37,832 nt of DNA from an uncultured Solobacterium sp. (GTDB taxonomy: Bacteria; Bacillota_I; Bacilli_A; Erysipelotrichales; Erysipelotrichaceae). The stretch spans positions 1 to 37,832 of the forward strand of contig UQPV01000024.1 of assembly GCA_900543035.1 (NCBI GenBank). Reading direction: 5' to 3'. The notes under the pieces were generated by a model. That model saw only the letters and a list, made by a program, of their open reading frames with translations. It made no database searches and was not told the DNA's origin. Within the stretch, counting starts at the first letter, position 1. Each line of letters begins with the position of its first letter. Shown here in pieces: positions 1 to 7,422 of the stretch. Both the position numbers and the translations under genes were made by a program.

Positions 1-70
1 TAAATGCAACTTGCAGTTCGTGGAGACTAAATGCAATTTCGGCTCACTTAGAGTTGCGTTTACTTTTTCA
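1..70. repeat. Repeated TAAATGCAA modules, possible end of an insertion element
   Basis: The nine-base module TAAATGCAA occurs at 1-9 and again at 28-36, and an inverted near copy (TAAACGCAA on the minus strand) lies at 54-62. The two direct copies are 27 bases apart. Repeated modules of this kind at an element end are typical of IS21-like elements, which carry several copies of a terminal motif, and the sequence CA at 69-70 could be the element tip. No transposase is visible because the window starts here, so the mobile-element reading is an inference; an operator array or part of an upstream gene's leader is also possible. Confidence 0.45.
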
Positions 71-102
71 CTTCAGTTTTCGCTAAAAAAAGAAAAAAAC
101 TA

Positions 103-131
103 TTTACAAACAGGGGTCCTTCATGTATAAT
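103..131 (+). promoter_or_regulatory. Promoter of tRNA-His
   Basis: A near-consensus housekeeping promoter: -35 TTTACA at 103-108, a 17-base spacer and -10 TATAAT at 126-131. The expected start of transcription, near 138, is a few bases before the tRNA. Confidence 0.85.
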
Positions 132-144
132 CTAACATGCACAT

Positions 145-221
145 GGCGATTGTGGTGAAGTGGTTAACACAGCGGATTGTGGCTCCGTCACTCGTGGGTT
201 CGAATCCCATCAGTCGCCCCA
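145..221 (+). tRNA. tRNA-His (GTG anticodon)
   Basis: The sequence folds as a class I tRNA. The acceptor arm has eight pairs because G145 acts as the extra G-1 opposite C218, the hallmark of tRNA-His. U8 is at 153, the anticodon loop is TTGTGGC with GTG as anticodon, and the T loop is TTCGAAT. CCA is encoded at 219-221. It has its own promoter upstream and an intrinsic terminator 11 bases downstream, so it is a single-gene transcription unit, convergent with tRNA-Ser. Confidence 0.95.
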
Positions 222-232
222 GTAAAAAAATC

Positions 233-253
233 AGCCCGAAAGGGCTTTTTTTT
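233..253 (+). terminator. Intrinsic terminator of tRNA-His
   Basis: Hairpin AGCCC-GAAA-GGGCT with a GNRA loop, followed by eight T residues. Confidence 0.88.
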
Positions 254-276
254 GTGTCTGCACGAGCGGACATAAA

Positions 277-302
277 TAAAAAAACAGTTCCGAAGAACTG
301 TT
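277..302 (-). terminator. Intrinsic terminator of tRNA-Ser
   Basis: On the minus strand, an eight-pair stem (AACAGTTC with GAACTGTT, 283-290 and 295-302) closes a TTCG loop and is followed by a run of T. It lies just past the 3' end of tRNA-Ser. Confidence 0.88.
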
Positions 303-310
303 ATCAGCTA

Positions 311-399
311 TGGCGGAGACTATGAGATTCGAACTCATGGTGGGTATTAGCCACACGACGCTTCCAACATCGCACCTTAAACCACTCGGACAAGTCTCC
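311..399 (-). tRNA. tRNA-Ser (GGA anticodon)
   Basis: Read on the minus strand, the acceptor arm is GGAGACT paired with AGTCTCC, the anticodon stem is CGATG with CGTCG, and the loop TTGGAAG carries anticodon GGA. A long variable arm makes this class II, as serine tRNAs are. The T loop is TTCGAAT and CCA is encoded (311-313 on the plus strand as TGG). Its promoter and terminator are both visible. Confidence 0.95.
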
Positions 400-409
400 A
401 TGCTCAATT

Positions 410-438
410 ATCTTACTCATTTCCGCCTGCTTTGTCAA
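410..438 (-). promoter_or_regulatory. Promoter of tRNA-Ser
   Basis: Minus-strand -35 TTGACA (433-438), a 17-base spacer and -10 TAAGAT (410-415). The expected start is about seven bases before the tRNA 5' end. Confidence 0.8.
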
Positions 439-469
439 CTGCCTTTCGTAAAAAAGATGAATTTTTTGA

Positions 470-498
470 TTGCCTGTATATTTCCCCTCCGGTATGAT
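470..498 (+). promoter_or_regulatory. Promoter of the cysteine desulfidase-like gene
   Basis: -35 TTGCCT at 470-475, 17 bases, -10 TATGAT at 493-498. It lies 29 bases before the start codon. Confidence 0.65.
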
Positions 499-527
499 AA
501 GATTACATCGAATAGGAGCAGGATAGA

Positions 528-1808
528 ATGAAGCAAACAGATGAACGTTATCAACAGTATATCAAGGTATTGAAGGAAGAGCTGGTGGCGGCCATGGGAT
601 GCACCGAGCCGGTGAGCATTGCTTATGCTGCGGCCCGTGCCCGCGAGCTGCTGGGCGCTGAGCCAAGGCATGTGCTGATCGAAGCCAGCGGCAATATCAT
701 CAAGAACGTCAAGAGCGTGACCGTTCCGCATACCGGCGGGATGAAGGGAATCGAAGCTGCGGCTGCGGCGGGCATCGCGGCAGGAGACGCTTCGCGCGGC
801 TTGCAGGTCATCGCGTCCATCGCTGAATCATCCCTTCCGCAGATCAAGGCATATCTGGAACGGACGGATATCCAGGTGCGCCGTCTGGAGTCAGCGGATG
901 TGCTCGATCTGATCGTCCGTGTCCGCCATGGCGAAGAGGAAGCAGCCGTCCGCATCAGCGGTGCGCATGACCACATCGTATGGGAGATGAAGAACGGCGA
1001 TGTGCTGCTGCGCAGGGAAAAGCCCAGACAGGAAGAGGCCCCGCTCATCGACCGCTCGTTCATGAGCGTGGAAGGCATCCTCGATTTCGCGGACAGCGTC
1101 GATCTGGATGAAGTGAGCGACGTGCTGCAGCGGCAGATCCGTTGTAATATGGCCATCGCCAACGAGGGGCTCAAGCAGGGATACGGCGCAAACATCGGCA
1201 GGGTGTTGCTGGATATGCGGGGCGATGATCTGCATACGAGGGTCAGGGCCTATGCGGCCGCCGGCAGCGATGCGCGCATGAGCGGCTGCGGCCTGCCGGT
1301 CATCATCAATTCCGGCAGCGGCAATCAAGGCATCACCGCATCGGTTCCCCTCGTCGTCTGGGGAAGGGCGCATCAGGCCGGACGGGAACTGCTGTATCGC
1401 TCGCTGATCGTGTCCAACCTGATCACGATCCATCTCAAGAACGGCATCGGCAAGCTGAGCGCCTATTGCGGCGTCATCAGCGCGGGCTGCGGCGCCGCCT
1501 GCGGCATCTGTTATCAGGATGGCGGAGACCTTGAGGCAGTATCGCATACGCTGGTCAATGCGCTGGCCGTCAATTCCGGCGTCGTCTGTGACGGGGCGAA
1601 GCCCAGCTGCGCCGCGAAGATCGCCAGCGCCATCGAAGCGGGACTGCTCGGCTATGAGATGTATCGGCACGGCAGCCAGTTCCGCGGCGGTGAGGGGATC
1701 GTCTCCAAGGGCGTGGAGAACACCATCCGCAATATCTCACGCCTCGCCAGAGAGGGCATGCAGCAGACGGATCGGGAGATCATCGAGATCATGACCGGCT
1801 GCTGCTGA
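528..1808 (+). CDS. L-cysteine desulfidase / serine dehydratase-like enzyme (UPF0597, CyuA/YhaM family)
   Basis: Family members carry an iron-sulfur cluster and break down L-cysteine to pyruvate, ammonia and sulfide in the cytoplasm (Escherichia coli CyuA, archaeal CdsB). The 426-residue protein matches the family length. It has the N-terminal GCTEP motif near residue 25, the central SGSGNQG glycine loop near 263-269, a cysteine-rich stretch (SAGCGAACGICY, near 316-327) and the late KPSCAAK segment, which supply the likely cluster ligands. AGGAG at 514-518 sits nine bases before the ATG. It appears to be a single gene: its own promoter is upstream and the next gene has another. The exact substrate (cysteine against serine or another amino acid) cannot be read from sequence. 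Confidence 0.85.
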   Translation: MKQTDERYQQYIKVLKEELVAAMGCTEPVSIAYAAARARELLGAEPRHVLIEASGNIIKNVKSVTVPHTGGMKGIEAAAAAGIAAGDASRGLQVIASIAESSLPQIKAYLERTDIQVRRLESADVLDLIVRVRHGEEEAAVRISGAHDHIVWEMKNGDVLLRREKPRQEEAPLIDRSFMSVEGILDFADSVDLDEVSDVLQRQIRCNMAIANEGLKQGYGANIGRVLLDMRGDDLHTRVRAYAAAGSDARMSGCGLPVIINSGSGNQGITASVPLVVWGRAHQAGRELLYRSLIVSNLITIHLKNGIGKLSAYCGVISAGCGAACGICYQDGGDLEAVSHTLVNALAVNSGVVCDGAKPSCAAKIASAIEAGLLGYEMYRHGSQFRGGEGIVSKGVENTIRNISRLAREGMQQTDREIIEIMTGCC

Positions 1809-1832
1809 TAGACAATCAGGCCACTGTGTCAG

Positions 1833-1860
1833 TTAACGATGACGGAAAACATGTTATAAT
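1833..1860 (+). promoter_or_regulatory. Promoter of the flavodoxin gene
   Basis: -35 TTAACG at 1833-1838, 16 bases, -10 TATAAT at 1855-1860. A short hairpin (GCTGC-TAT-GCAGC, 1871-1883) lies in the leader before the ribosome binding site GAAGGA. Confidence 0.7.
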
Positions 1861-1905
1861 AAAGATAAAAGCTGCTATGCAGCATGGAAAGAAGGATGAC
1901 TATCG

Positions 1906-2421
1906 ATGAAATACGCAGTATTGTTTGATTCCCGCACCGGCAACACGGCATTGATCGCCGAGGAGATCCGCAGCACGCTGAAACAGGAGCGCTGCGTGGG
2001 CTTCGGGATGCAGCCGCTGACCGGAGCGGCAGATGTCGTGTTCCTGGGAAGCTGGTGCGACAGAGGCGGCTTCAGCGAGGAGATGCGGAAGGTCATCAGC
2101 GGCATCCATCATCAGAAGGTGGCTTTGTTCGCCACCTGCGGCTATGGCATGGACCGGGCATACTTCCAGCGCATCGAGGAGCGGATGAAGGAGCAGGCAG
2201 GCGCGGACAACGACGTGCTGGCCGCCTTTGTCTGCCAGGGAAAGATGCCGGTGAGCGTCCGCCACAGATATGAAGAACTGCTCAAAGACGAGAAGATGAA
2301 GGACGCTGCCCGTGCGATGATCGCCAATTTCGATCATGCGCTGAGCCATCCGGATGAAACGGATCTGAAACAGGCGGAAGCCTTCGCTCTGCGCGTGGCC
2401 GCGATGATCGATGCGGTTTGA
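1906..2421 (+). CDS. Flavodoxin-family protein, BilS-like
   Basis: A 171-residue single-domain flavodoxin-like protein. The N-terminal phosphate-binding loop reads DSRTGNT (residues 8-14), as in FMN-binding flavodoxins. The segment GSWCDRGGF near residue 48 and the FVCQGKMP stretch near 108-115 resemble the small flavodoxins of gut Firmicutes now called BilS, a partner of bilirubin reductase BilR. No bilR or MarR-type regulator lies beside it here, so a role in bilirubin reduction is only a possibility; it may be a general electron carrier. GAAGGA at 1891-1896 supports the start. The promoter of the next gene overlaps its stop codon. Confidence 0.75.
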   Translation: MKYAVLFDSRTGNTALIAEEIRSTLKQERCVGFGMQPLTGAADVVFLGSWCDRGGFSEEMRKVISGIHHQKVALFATCGYGMDRAYFQRIEERMKEQAGADNDVLAAFVCQGKMPVSVRHRYEELLKDEKMKDAARAMIANFDHALSHPDETDLKQAEAFALRVAAMIDAV

Positions 2422-2446
2422 GTTTTGCGCATGGAACTGATATACT
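2418..2446 (+). promoter_or_regulatory. Promoter of degV
   Basis: -35 TTGAGT at 2418-2423, exactly 17 bases, -10 TATACT at 2441-2446. The -35 box overlaps the stop codon of the flavodoxin gene. Confidence 0.7.
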
Positions 2447-2473
2447 GAAACAAATATGATGAGGAGTGATCGG

Positions 2474-3319
2474 ATGGAAAAGAAAACAGCGCTGCTTTGT
2501 GATTCCAGCGCGGATGTAACGGAAGAAGAGGCGAAGGAGCTGGGGATCCATGTGCTCCGGATGCCGGTGATCATCGAGGGCAAAGAATACCTGGAGGGCG
2601 TCAGCGTGTTCGACAGCGATATCCTCGAGGCGCTGCGCGCGCAGAAGAAGATCACCACCACCCAGCCAAGCGCCGGCGAGATCATGCGCAAGTGGGAAGA
2701 ACTGCTGCAGGATCATGACGAGGTCTTCTACCTTCCGCTGTCCAGGGCGCTCAGCGGCACGTGCGCCAATGCGATCCGCCTGGCTAAGGAACGCTATGAG
2801 GGACGGGTGACCGTCGTGGATTCCACCTTTGTCTGTTATCCGGTGATCTATATGCTGAAGGCGGCGCGGGAAATGCTGGAAAAAGGCTATACGTGCGCGC
2901 AGATCAAGGAAAAGATCGAAAACGAGGGCGAGCTGTTCGCTATCCTGATCCCGGAAAATCTCAACGCGCTGAAAAACGGCGGACGGATCTCTCCGGCAGC
3001 GGCCGCGCTGGCCGGCATGCTGAAGATCCACCCGCTGCTGAAGGTGGAGAACGGCGGGATCGATGTGCAGGACAAGGTGCGCACCGCGGCCAAGGCTTAC
3101 CGCGTAGGCATCGACTGCGTGCTGAAGGACGTCTATCCTGAGGATTACGACTGGATGATCATCCATGCGGACAATCCGAAGGTCTGCGATCAGCTGCAGA
3201 GCCTGCTGGAGGAAGCGTGCGGCCGGCCGGTCGACCGCAGGGTGTTCCGCGCGGTGATCATGGCCCACGCCGGAGAAGGGACCATCGGATTCGGACGGAT
3301 CCGCAAGCTGAAATATTGA
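2474..3319 (+). CDS. DegV family fatty-acid-binding protein (FakB-like)
   Basis: DegV/FakB proteins bind a fatty acid in the cytoplasm and present it to the kinase FakA, which makes acyl phosphate for phospholipid synthesis. The 281-residue protein has the usual length and signature segments: LCDSSADVT at the N terminus, TTQPSAGE near residue 63, PLSRALSGT near 90, and KNGGRISP near 168. GAGGAG at 2461-2466 places the start at the ATG at 2474 rather than the in-frame ATG at 2456. It has its own promoter and terminator, so it is monocistronic. No fakA is visible in the window. Confidence 0.9.
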   Translation: MEKKTALLCDSSADVTEEEAKELGIHVLRMPVIIEGKEYLEGVSVFDSDILEALRAQKKITTTQPSAGEIMRKWEELLQDHDEVFYLPLSRALSGTCANAIRLAKERYEGRVTVVDSTFVCYPVIYMLKAAREMLEKGYTCAQIKEKIENEGELFAILIPENLNALKNGGRISPAAAALAGMLKIHPLLKVENGGIDVQDKVRTAAKAYRVGIDCVLKDVYPEDYDWMIIHADNPKVCDQLQSLLEEACGRPVDRRVFRAVIMAHAGEGTIGFGRIRKLKY

Positions 3320-3321
3320 TC

Positions 3322-3348
3322 AAAGGCTGCCTGCAGGCGGCCTTTTTT
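3322..3348 (+). terminator. Intrinsic terminator of degV
   Basis: Stem AGGCTGCC with GGCGGCCT around a TGCA loop, followed by six T residues. Confidence 0.85.
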
Positions 3349-3432
3349 AGTGCGCGCACATGCGCGGGCGTATGGGAAGATCGGGAATGAACAGCGCTGC
3401 ATGCGCATACAGTGAGGTGAGGAGGAGAGAAG

Positions 3433-3861
3433 ATGGCAAACCGCAGGCTCATCATCACCTTTGCACTGGCATTCTCCCTGGTGTTCTCATTGTTTTATTA
3501 CGTGCTGTTCACCACGGTGGATTTCGGCGGGGGCCAGCAGCAGACCCGCACCCTTTACCTGAATCAGGTCGGGATCTACGCAGAGAGCGAAAATGCGCAG
3601 AAGATCTGCGAACAGCTGAAGGAAAAGGGGCTGACGCCGTATCAGGTGGAAGAGGATGGCAGACAGATCGTGATGACCAGCGTGTATGAAGAAGAGGACA
3701 AGACAGAAGAGGAGGGAAAGAAACTGGAGGAAATGGAACTTGCGTACATCACAAAGAAGATCACCGTGGAAGGAGAGGAGATGAGCACGGCCGTGGATGA
3801 ACAAGATTATCAGAAAGTGCTGCAGGCGATGAAAGATGAAAGTGCGAGAGATGAGTCCTGA
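3433..3861 (+). CDS. Membrane-anchored SPOR-like protein at the SpoIIB position
   Basis: A 142-residue protein with a short basic N terminus, one membrane segment at about residues 6-27, then a domain that reads like a SPOR repeat: residues about 45-95 contain the pattern IYAESENAQKICEQLKEKGL followed by a second half with paired acidic helices. SPOR domains bind denuded septal peptidoglycan. In Bacillus subtilis the SPOR protein SpoIIB lies in the same region, upstream of radC and the mre-min operon, so this may be its positional counterpart, though it is shorter. AGGAGGAGA before the ATG supports the start. Its 3' end overlaps radC by 26 bases, suggesting translational coupling. The function is inferred from domain and position. 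Confidence 0.7.
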   Translation: MANRRLIITFALAFSLVFSLFYYVLFTTVDFGGGQQQTRTLYLNQVGIYAESENAQKICEQLKEKGLTPYQVEEDGRQIVMTSVYEEEDKTEEEGKKLEEMELAYITKKITVEGEEMSTAVDEQDYQKVLQAMKDESARDES

Positions 3862-4510
3862 TGAGCGCCCGCGCGAAAAAGCGAAGCGCGAGGGCCTGTC
3901 CGCCCTGAGCAACCGGGAGCTGATCGCTTTGCTGCTGCAGAGCGGAACGAAGTCGAAAAGCGTGCTGGAGCTGGCAGATGAGGTGCTCTCTCTGTGCGGA
4001 TCGCTGGGAGAGCTCATGTATATGGATCCCAATGATCTCATGGAGATCAACGGCATCAAGGAGGTGCGGGCCATCCAGCTGTTTGCCGGCATCGAGCTCT
4101 GCCGGCGCATCGATCGCAGCAGCCTGGAAAAGGTTGCGATCTGCTCGCCCGATGATCTGGTGCGATGGCTGCGGCTCAGCTATGGCTATGCGCAGCAGGA
4201 GCACTTCATCGCGGTGTATCTCAACCAGCAAAACGAGATCCTGCATCATCGGGTGCTGTTCATCGGCACGCTGAACGCGTCGATGGTCCATCCGCGCGAG
4301 GTGTTCAAGGAGGCCATGCGGCAGAGCGCCTCCAGCATCATCTGCGCGCATAATCATCCAGGCGGAAGCGCGGAGCCTTCATCGGCAGACCATCATGTGA
4401 CCCGGCAGATCGTGGAGAGCGGAAAGATCGTCGGCATCCCGCTGATGGATCATATCATCGTGAGCCCCAACGCCTGGTTCAGTTTCAGACAAAGCGGTTT
4501 TATAGATTGA
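3836..4510 (+). CDS. radC: RadC/JAB-domain protein
   Basis: The 224-residue protein has the family N terminus (SPDERPREK), a helix-hairpin-helix part (residues about 55-90) and a C-terminal JAMM metalloprotease-like domain with HNHPGGSAEPSSAD (residues 172-185: His172, His174 and Asp185 as metal ligands, with Glu122 as likely general acid/base). RadC was once described as a DNA repair protein; its actual role remains unclear. The ATG at 3836 lies inside the 3' end of the SPOR gene and gives the usual family N terminus. The promoter of mreC overlaps its stop codon. Its position upstream of mreC is conserved in Bacilli. Confidence 0.93.
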   Translation: MKVREMSPDERPREKAKREGLSALSNRELIALLLQSGTKSKSVLELADEVLSLCGSLGELMYMDPNDLMEINGIKEVRAIQLFAGIELCRRIDRSSLEKVAICSPDDLVRWLRLSYGYAQQEHFIAVYLNQQNEILHHRVLFIGTLNASMVHPREVFKEAMRQSASSIICAHNHPGGSAEPSSADHHVTRQIVESGKIVGIPLMDHIIVSPNAWFSFRQSGFID

Positions 4511-4535
4511 AACATTGTCCGATACCCTTTATAAT
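4507..4535 (+). promoter_or_regulatory. Promoter of the mreC-minD-spoIVF operon
   Basis: -35 TTGAAA at 4507-4512, 17 bases, -10 TATAAT at 4530-4535. The -35 box contains the stop codon of radC. Confidence 0.85.
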
Positions 4536-4568
4536 AAGTAACTGAACAGAACGGAAAAAGGTGAGGAA

Positions 4569-5471
4569 ATGTCAAAATTTACGAAAGCGCAGAAAATTCT
4601 GATGTGTCTGATCGGCTTTTTTCTGGCCCTCGGACTGCTGTTTCAGGGGATGAAACAGGCCAGTATCAGCGATATCGGCTACAGTGCCGTCAGCTATCTG
4701 AAATACGGCCTGATCGATTATCCGCTGACCTCCATCAAGAATTTCAGCAGCGATTTTGCCAATCTGTGGAAGGTAAAGGATGAAAATGACACGCTTCGCG
4801 AAGAGCTCAGCATGACCACGAACTATCAGGCGCTGTATGAAAATGCCCAGCGCGAGAATGAGGAGCTGCGCGAACTGCTGAATATGAATGAGTCGCTGAC
4901 CGGCTTCAACCGCATTTCGGCCAAGGTGATCGGCCGGGACAGCACATACTGGAACGATCAGGTGACGCTGAACGTCGGCGCCAATGACGGCATCGAAGAG
5001 GATATGGTCGTCATGAACTCACAGGGCGTCATCGGAAAGATCTGGAAGGTGCAGGACAGCACCAGCGTAGTGAAGCTGCTGACCTGTGAGGACAAGAACA
5101 ACAAGGTCGCCGTCCGCATCAACCTGGGAAATGATGCGGAGGAAAGCGGGGACGGTGAAAGCGATGGTGAGGATCAGGATCAAGAGCAGGCACAGGACAG
5201 CGAAAGACAGGCGTCCAGCGTGGAAGGCATCCTGGAGTCCTATGACACCAATGAACAGGCGTATGTGGTCTCCCTGCTGGATGATCAGGCAGTTGAGGAA
5301 GGCATGCAGGTCGTGACCAGCGGCAAGGGCGGCATATACCCCAGCGGACTGTTCGTCGGCACCGTCAAGAAGGTGGAGACGCTGGATAATCAGCTGGGAC
5401 AGGTCATCTATGTCGAGCCGGTCTCCAATTTCCAGTATTTTGACTACGTCACTGTCATCGAGGTGAACTGA
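4569..5471 (+). CDS. mreC: Rod shape-determining protein MreC
   Basis: MreC is an extracytoplasmic scaffold linking the MreB/RodZ/MreD elongation complex to cell-wall synthases. The 300-residue protein has one N-terminal membrane helix (residues about 9-28), a coiled coil (about 66-108) and the two beta domains: the first with VIGRDSTYWND (120-130) and VNSQGVIGK-like NSQGVIGK (150-157), the second with VTSGKGGIYPSGLFVGTV near 249-266. Between them, residues about 188-215 form an acidic, glutamine-rich linker that is longer than usual. GTGAGGAA precedes the ATG. It starts a six-gene operon. mreB, which normally lies immediately upstream, is absent. Confidence 0.95.
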   Translation: MSKFTKAQKILMCLIGFFLALGLLFQGMKQASISDIGYSAVSYLKYGLIDYPLTSIKNFSSDFANLWKVKDENDTLREELSMTTNYQALYENAQRENEELRELLNMNESLTGFNRISAKVIGRDSTYWNDQVTLNVGANDGIEEDMVVMNSQGVIGKIWKVQDSTSVVKLLTCEDKNNKVAVRINLGNDAEESGDGESDGEDQDQEQAQDSERQASSVEGILESYDTNEQAYVVSLLDDQAVEEGMQVVTSGKGGIYPSGLFVGTVKKVETLDNQLGQVIYVEPVSNFQYFDYVTVIEVN

Positions 5472-5472
5472 G

Positions 5473-6027
5473 ATGACCAACTGGCTGTTTTTTGGATTGT
5501 GCACCCTGGTCGATCTGGCCATCAGCGTGCTGTTTCCCGGCAACTTCCTGATGAACGACCTCGTCTTCCTGCCTTCGGTGGGGTTTTGTTCCCTCGTGCT
5601 CGTCATCCGGGAAGAGATGCTGTTTGACCGCTGCCTGACCGCGTTTCTCTATGGGCTTCTGGTCGATCTGTTCGTGACAGACACGTTTCTGCTGCATGCG
5701 TCGGTCTACCTGCTCATCGCGCTGCTGCTGCAGCTGTGGTCACGGCACATGGGCGATTCCATGCTGGAATCCATCATCCTCTGCATTGCGACGATTTTCG
5801 TCAAGGATCTGCTGGTATTCTTATACATGAGGGTCAGTGGCGCAAGCGAGATGCAGTTTGCCGCATGGATCGTGAACTATGAGTTCCTCTCCATCATCGG
5901 CAACGGCGTCCTCGTATTCGCGGTCGTGATGCTGGTGCGGATCAAGAACGACTATCAGCGAATGAAGGCCCTGCGGATCCGCCAGGAGGAGAAGGTCAGA
6001 TGGTACACGTTAAGATCAAGGAAATAA
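5473..6027 (+). CDS. mreD: Rod shape-determining protein MreD
   Basis: A 184-residue multi-pass membrane protein with about five hydrophobic helices and a basic C-terminal tail, matching MreD in size and topology. MreD is part of the elongation machinery with MreC, RodA and penicillin-binding proteins. AGGTGA at 5461-5466 lies six bases before the ATG and one base separates it from the mreC stop. The 3' end overlaps minC by 28 bases. Confidence 0.9.
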   Translation: MTNWLFFGLCTLVDLAISVLFPGNFLMNDLVFLPSVGFCSLVLVIREEMLFDRCLTAFLYGLLVDLFVTDTFLLHASVYLLIALLLQLWSRHMGDSMLESIILCIATIFVKDLLVFLYMRVSGASEMQFAAWIVNYEFLSIIGNGVLVFAVVMLVRIKNDYQRMKALRIRQEEKVRWYTLRSRK

Positions 6028-6572
6028 AGAGCAGGATGCATATCTTCCTTCAGTCTGCGGATGTGGAGGAGATGCTCCAGCAGTTTCAGCAAAGCCTGCC
6101 GCCACTGCAGCCTGATGCGCGCGCGGCGGCTTTTTTTCATGTTCCGCCGCTCAGCGATCAGCAGGCGCTGCGCTTTCTGCGGCTGTGTCAGGCGCATCAG
6201 ATCGGCATCCTCGGGATCAACCCGGGCACGCATGATCCCTCGCGCATGCGCATCGTGGAACAGCATGTGCACAGCGGCGAACGGCTCAGCCTGCAGGAAG
6301 AGACGATGCTGTTTGGCAGTGTCCGTCCCGGCGGGACATTGGCATGCACAGCCACGCTGTGCGTGATGGGAAGCGTGGAAGGAGTGGTCGACCTGTTTCA
6401 CGCCGACGATGTGCTCTATGCCGGCGCGCTGAAGGAGGCGCGCATCCGCATCGGTGATTCTGCATTCGCGCGCATCAGCTGTCCTGCGCCCTGCAAGGTG
6501 AGCGCAGAGGGACAGCGGCTCATTTGCCGCCGCATACAAGATTCGACAGCCTCCGCGCCGCGCTGTGATTAA
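6000..6572 (+). CDS. minC: Septum site-determining protein MinC
   Basis: MinC blocks FtsZ assembly away from mid-cell when brought to the membrane by MinD. The 190-residue protein is divergent. The N-terminal domain (about 1-80) is weakly conserved, while the C-terminal beta-helix (about 84-175) keeps the order HSGERLSLQEET, FGSVRPGGTL, GSVEGVVD and DVLYAGALKEARIRIG, matching the GD-VNPGA-GxxRG-A pattern of MinC. The start codon is inside the end of mreD, preceded by AGGAGGAGAAGG. Immediate linkage to minD makes the assignment firm despite low conservation. Confidence 0.88.
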   Translation: MVHVKIKEIKSRMHIFLQSADVEEMLQQFQQSLPPLQPDARAAAFFHVPPLSDQQALRFLRLCQAHQIGILGINPGTHDPSRMRIVEQHVHSGERLSLQEETMLFGSVRPGGTLACTATLCVMGSVEGVVDLFHADDVLYAGALKEARIRIGDSAFARISCPAPCKVSAEGQRLICRRIQDSTASAPRCD

Positions 6573-6595
6573 GATATGACGTGAGGAGGGAATTC

Positions 6596-7375
6596 ATGGG
6601 AGAAATCATTGCCGTGACGTCCGGAAAGGGCGGTGTGGGGAAAAGCAGCGTCTGCATCCATCTGGGCATGATGCTGGCGTCAAAAGGATACAAGATCTGT
6701 CTTGTCGATGCGGATCTGGGATTGAAGAATCTCGATCTCATGATGGGGCTCGACAACCGGGTGATCTTCGATATGCAGGATGTGGTCGAAGAGCGCTGTC
6801 TGCTCGAACGCGCCTTGCTGCAGGATAAACGCGAGAAGAACCTTTATCTGCTGCCGGTGTGCAAGGGCGTCAACTTTTCCGGCATCCATCAGGAGGACTT
6901 TGTCCGCGTGATGCGCGTGCTGCAGAATCAGTTCGATTATCTGTTCATCGATACGCCGGCAGGGGTGGAAAGCGGCTTTCGCTTCGCCAGCACCGTGGCC
7001 AGCCGCGCCATCATCGTCAGCAACCTCGATGTGAGCGCGCTTCAGGATGCGGACCGGGTGATCGGCCTGCTGCTCAAGGAAGGGGTGGCCATGCTCGAGC
7101 TCGTGCTCAACAAGGTGAGCCCCAGGGCCATCGATAAAGGCATGTGCGTGAAGATCGAGGATGCCACCAGCTGGCTGGCCATCCCATTGCTGGGCTATAT
7201 CGTGGAGGACGTGCGCATGCAGTCCTGCAACAACCGCGGCCTGCCGATCGCCGTCGCCCGCGATTCACAGCTCTATCACTGCTTCGATGTGCTTGCCCGC
7301 CGCTTTCTCAAAGAGAAGGTCGCGCTGCCCAAGCTCAATGAACGCCGGTTTTTGTCCAGGATCTTTGCCACCTGA
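6596..7375 (+). CDS. minD: Septum site-determining ATPase MinD
   Basis: MinD is a membrane-cycling ATPase that recruits MinC. The 259-residue protein has the deviant Walker A motif SGKGGVGKSS (residues 9-18), DADLGLKNLD near 39-48, and the FIDTPAGVESG switch near 118-128. The C terminus ends in a short amphipathic helix (RRFLSRIF), the usual membrane-targeting sequence. The GAGGAGGG at 6583-6590 picks the ATG at 6596 rather than the in-frame GTG at 6581. It lies 23 bases after minC. Confidence 0.95.
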   Translation: MGEIIAVTSGKGGVGKSSVCIHLGMMLASKGYKICLVDADLGLKNLDLMMGLDNRVIFDMQDVVEERCLLERALLQDKREKNLYLLPVCKGVNFSGIHQEDFVRVMRVLQNQFDYLFIDTPAGVESGFRFASTVASRAIIVSNLDVSALQDADRVIGLLLKEGVAMLELVLNKVSPRAIDKGMCVKIEDATSWLAIPLLGYIVEDVRMQSCNNRGLPIAVARDSQLYHCFDVLARRFLKEKVALPKLNERRFLSRIFAT

Positions 7376-7422
7376 CATATTGACGAGGCTGCCGCATACA
7401 TATGAATGATAGAGGTGAGCAC

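Noticed and set aside
137..531. Open frames across the two tRNA genes and the following gap
   Set aside because: They run through tRNA structures and terminators and have no protein resemblance.
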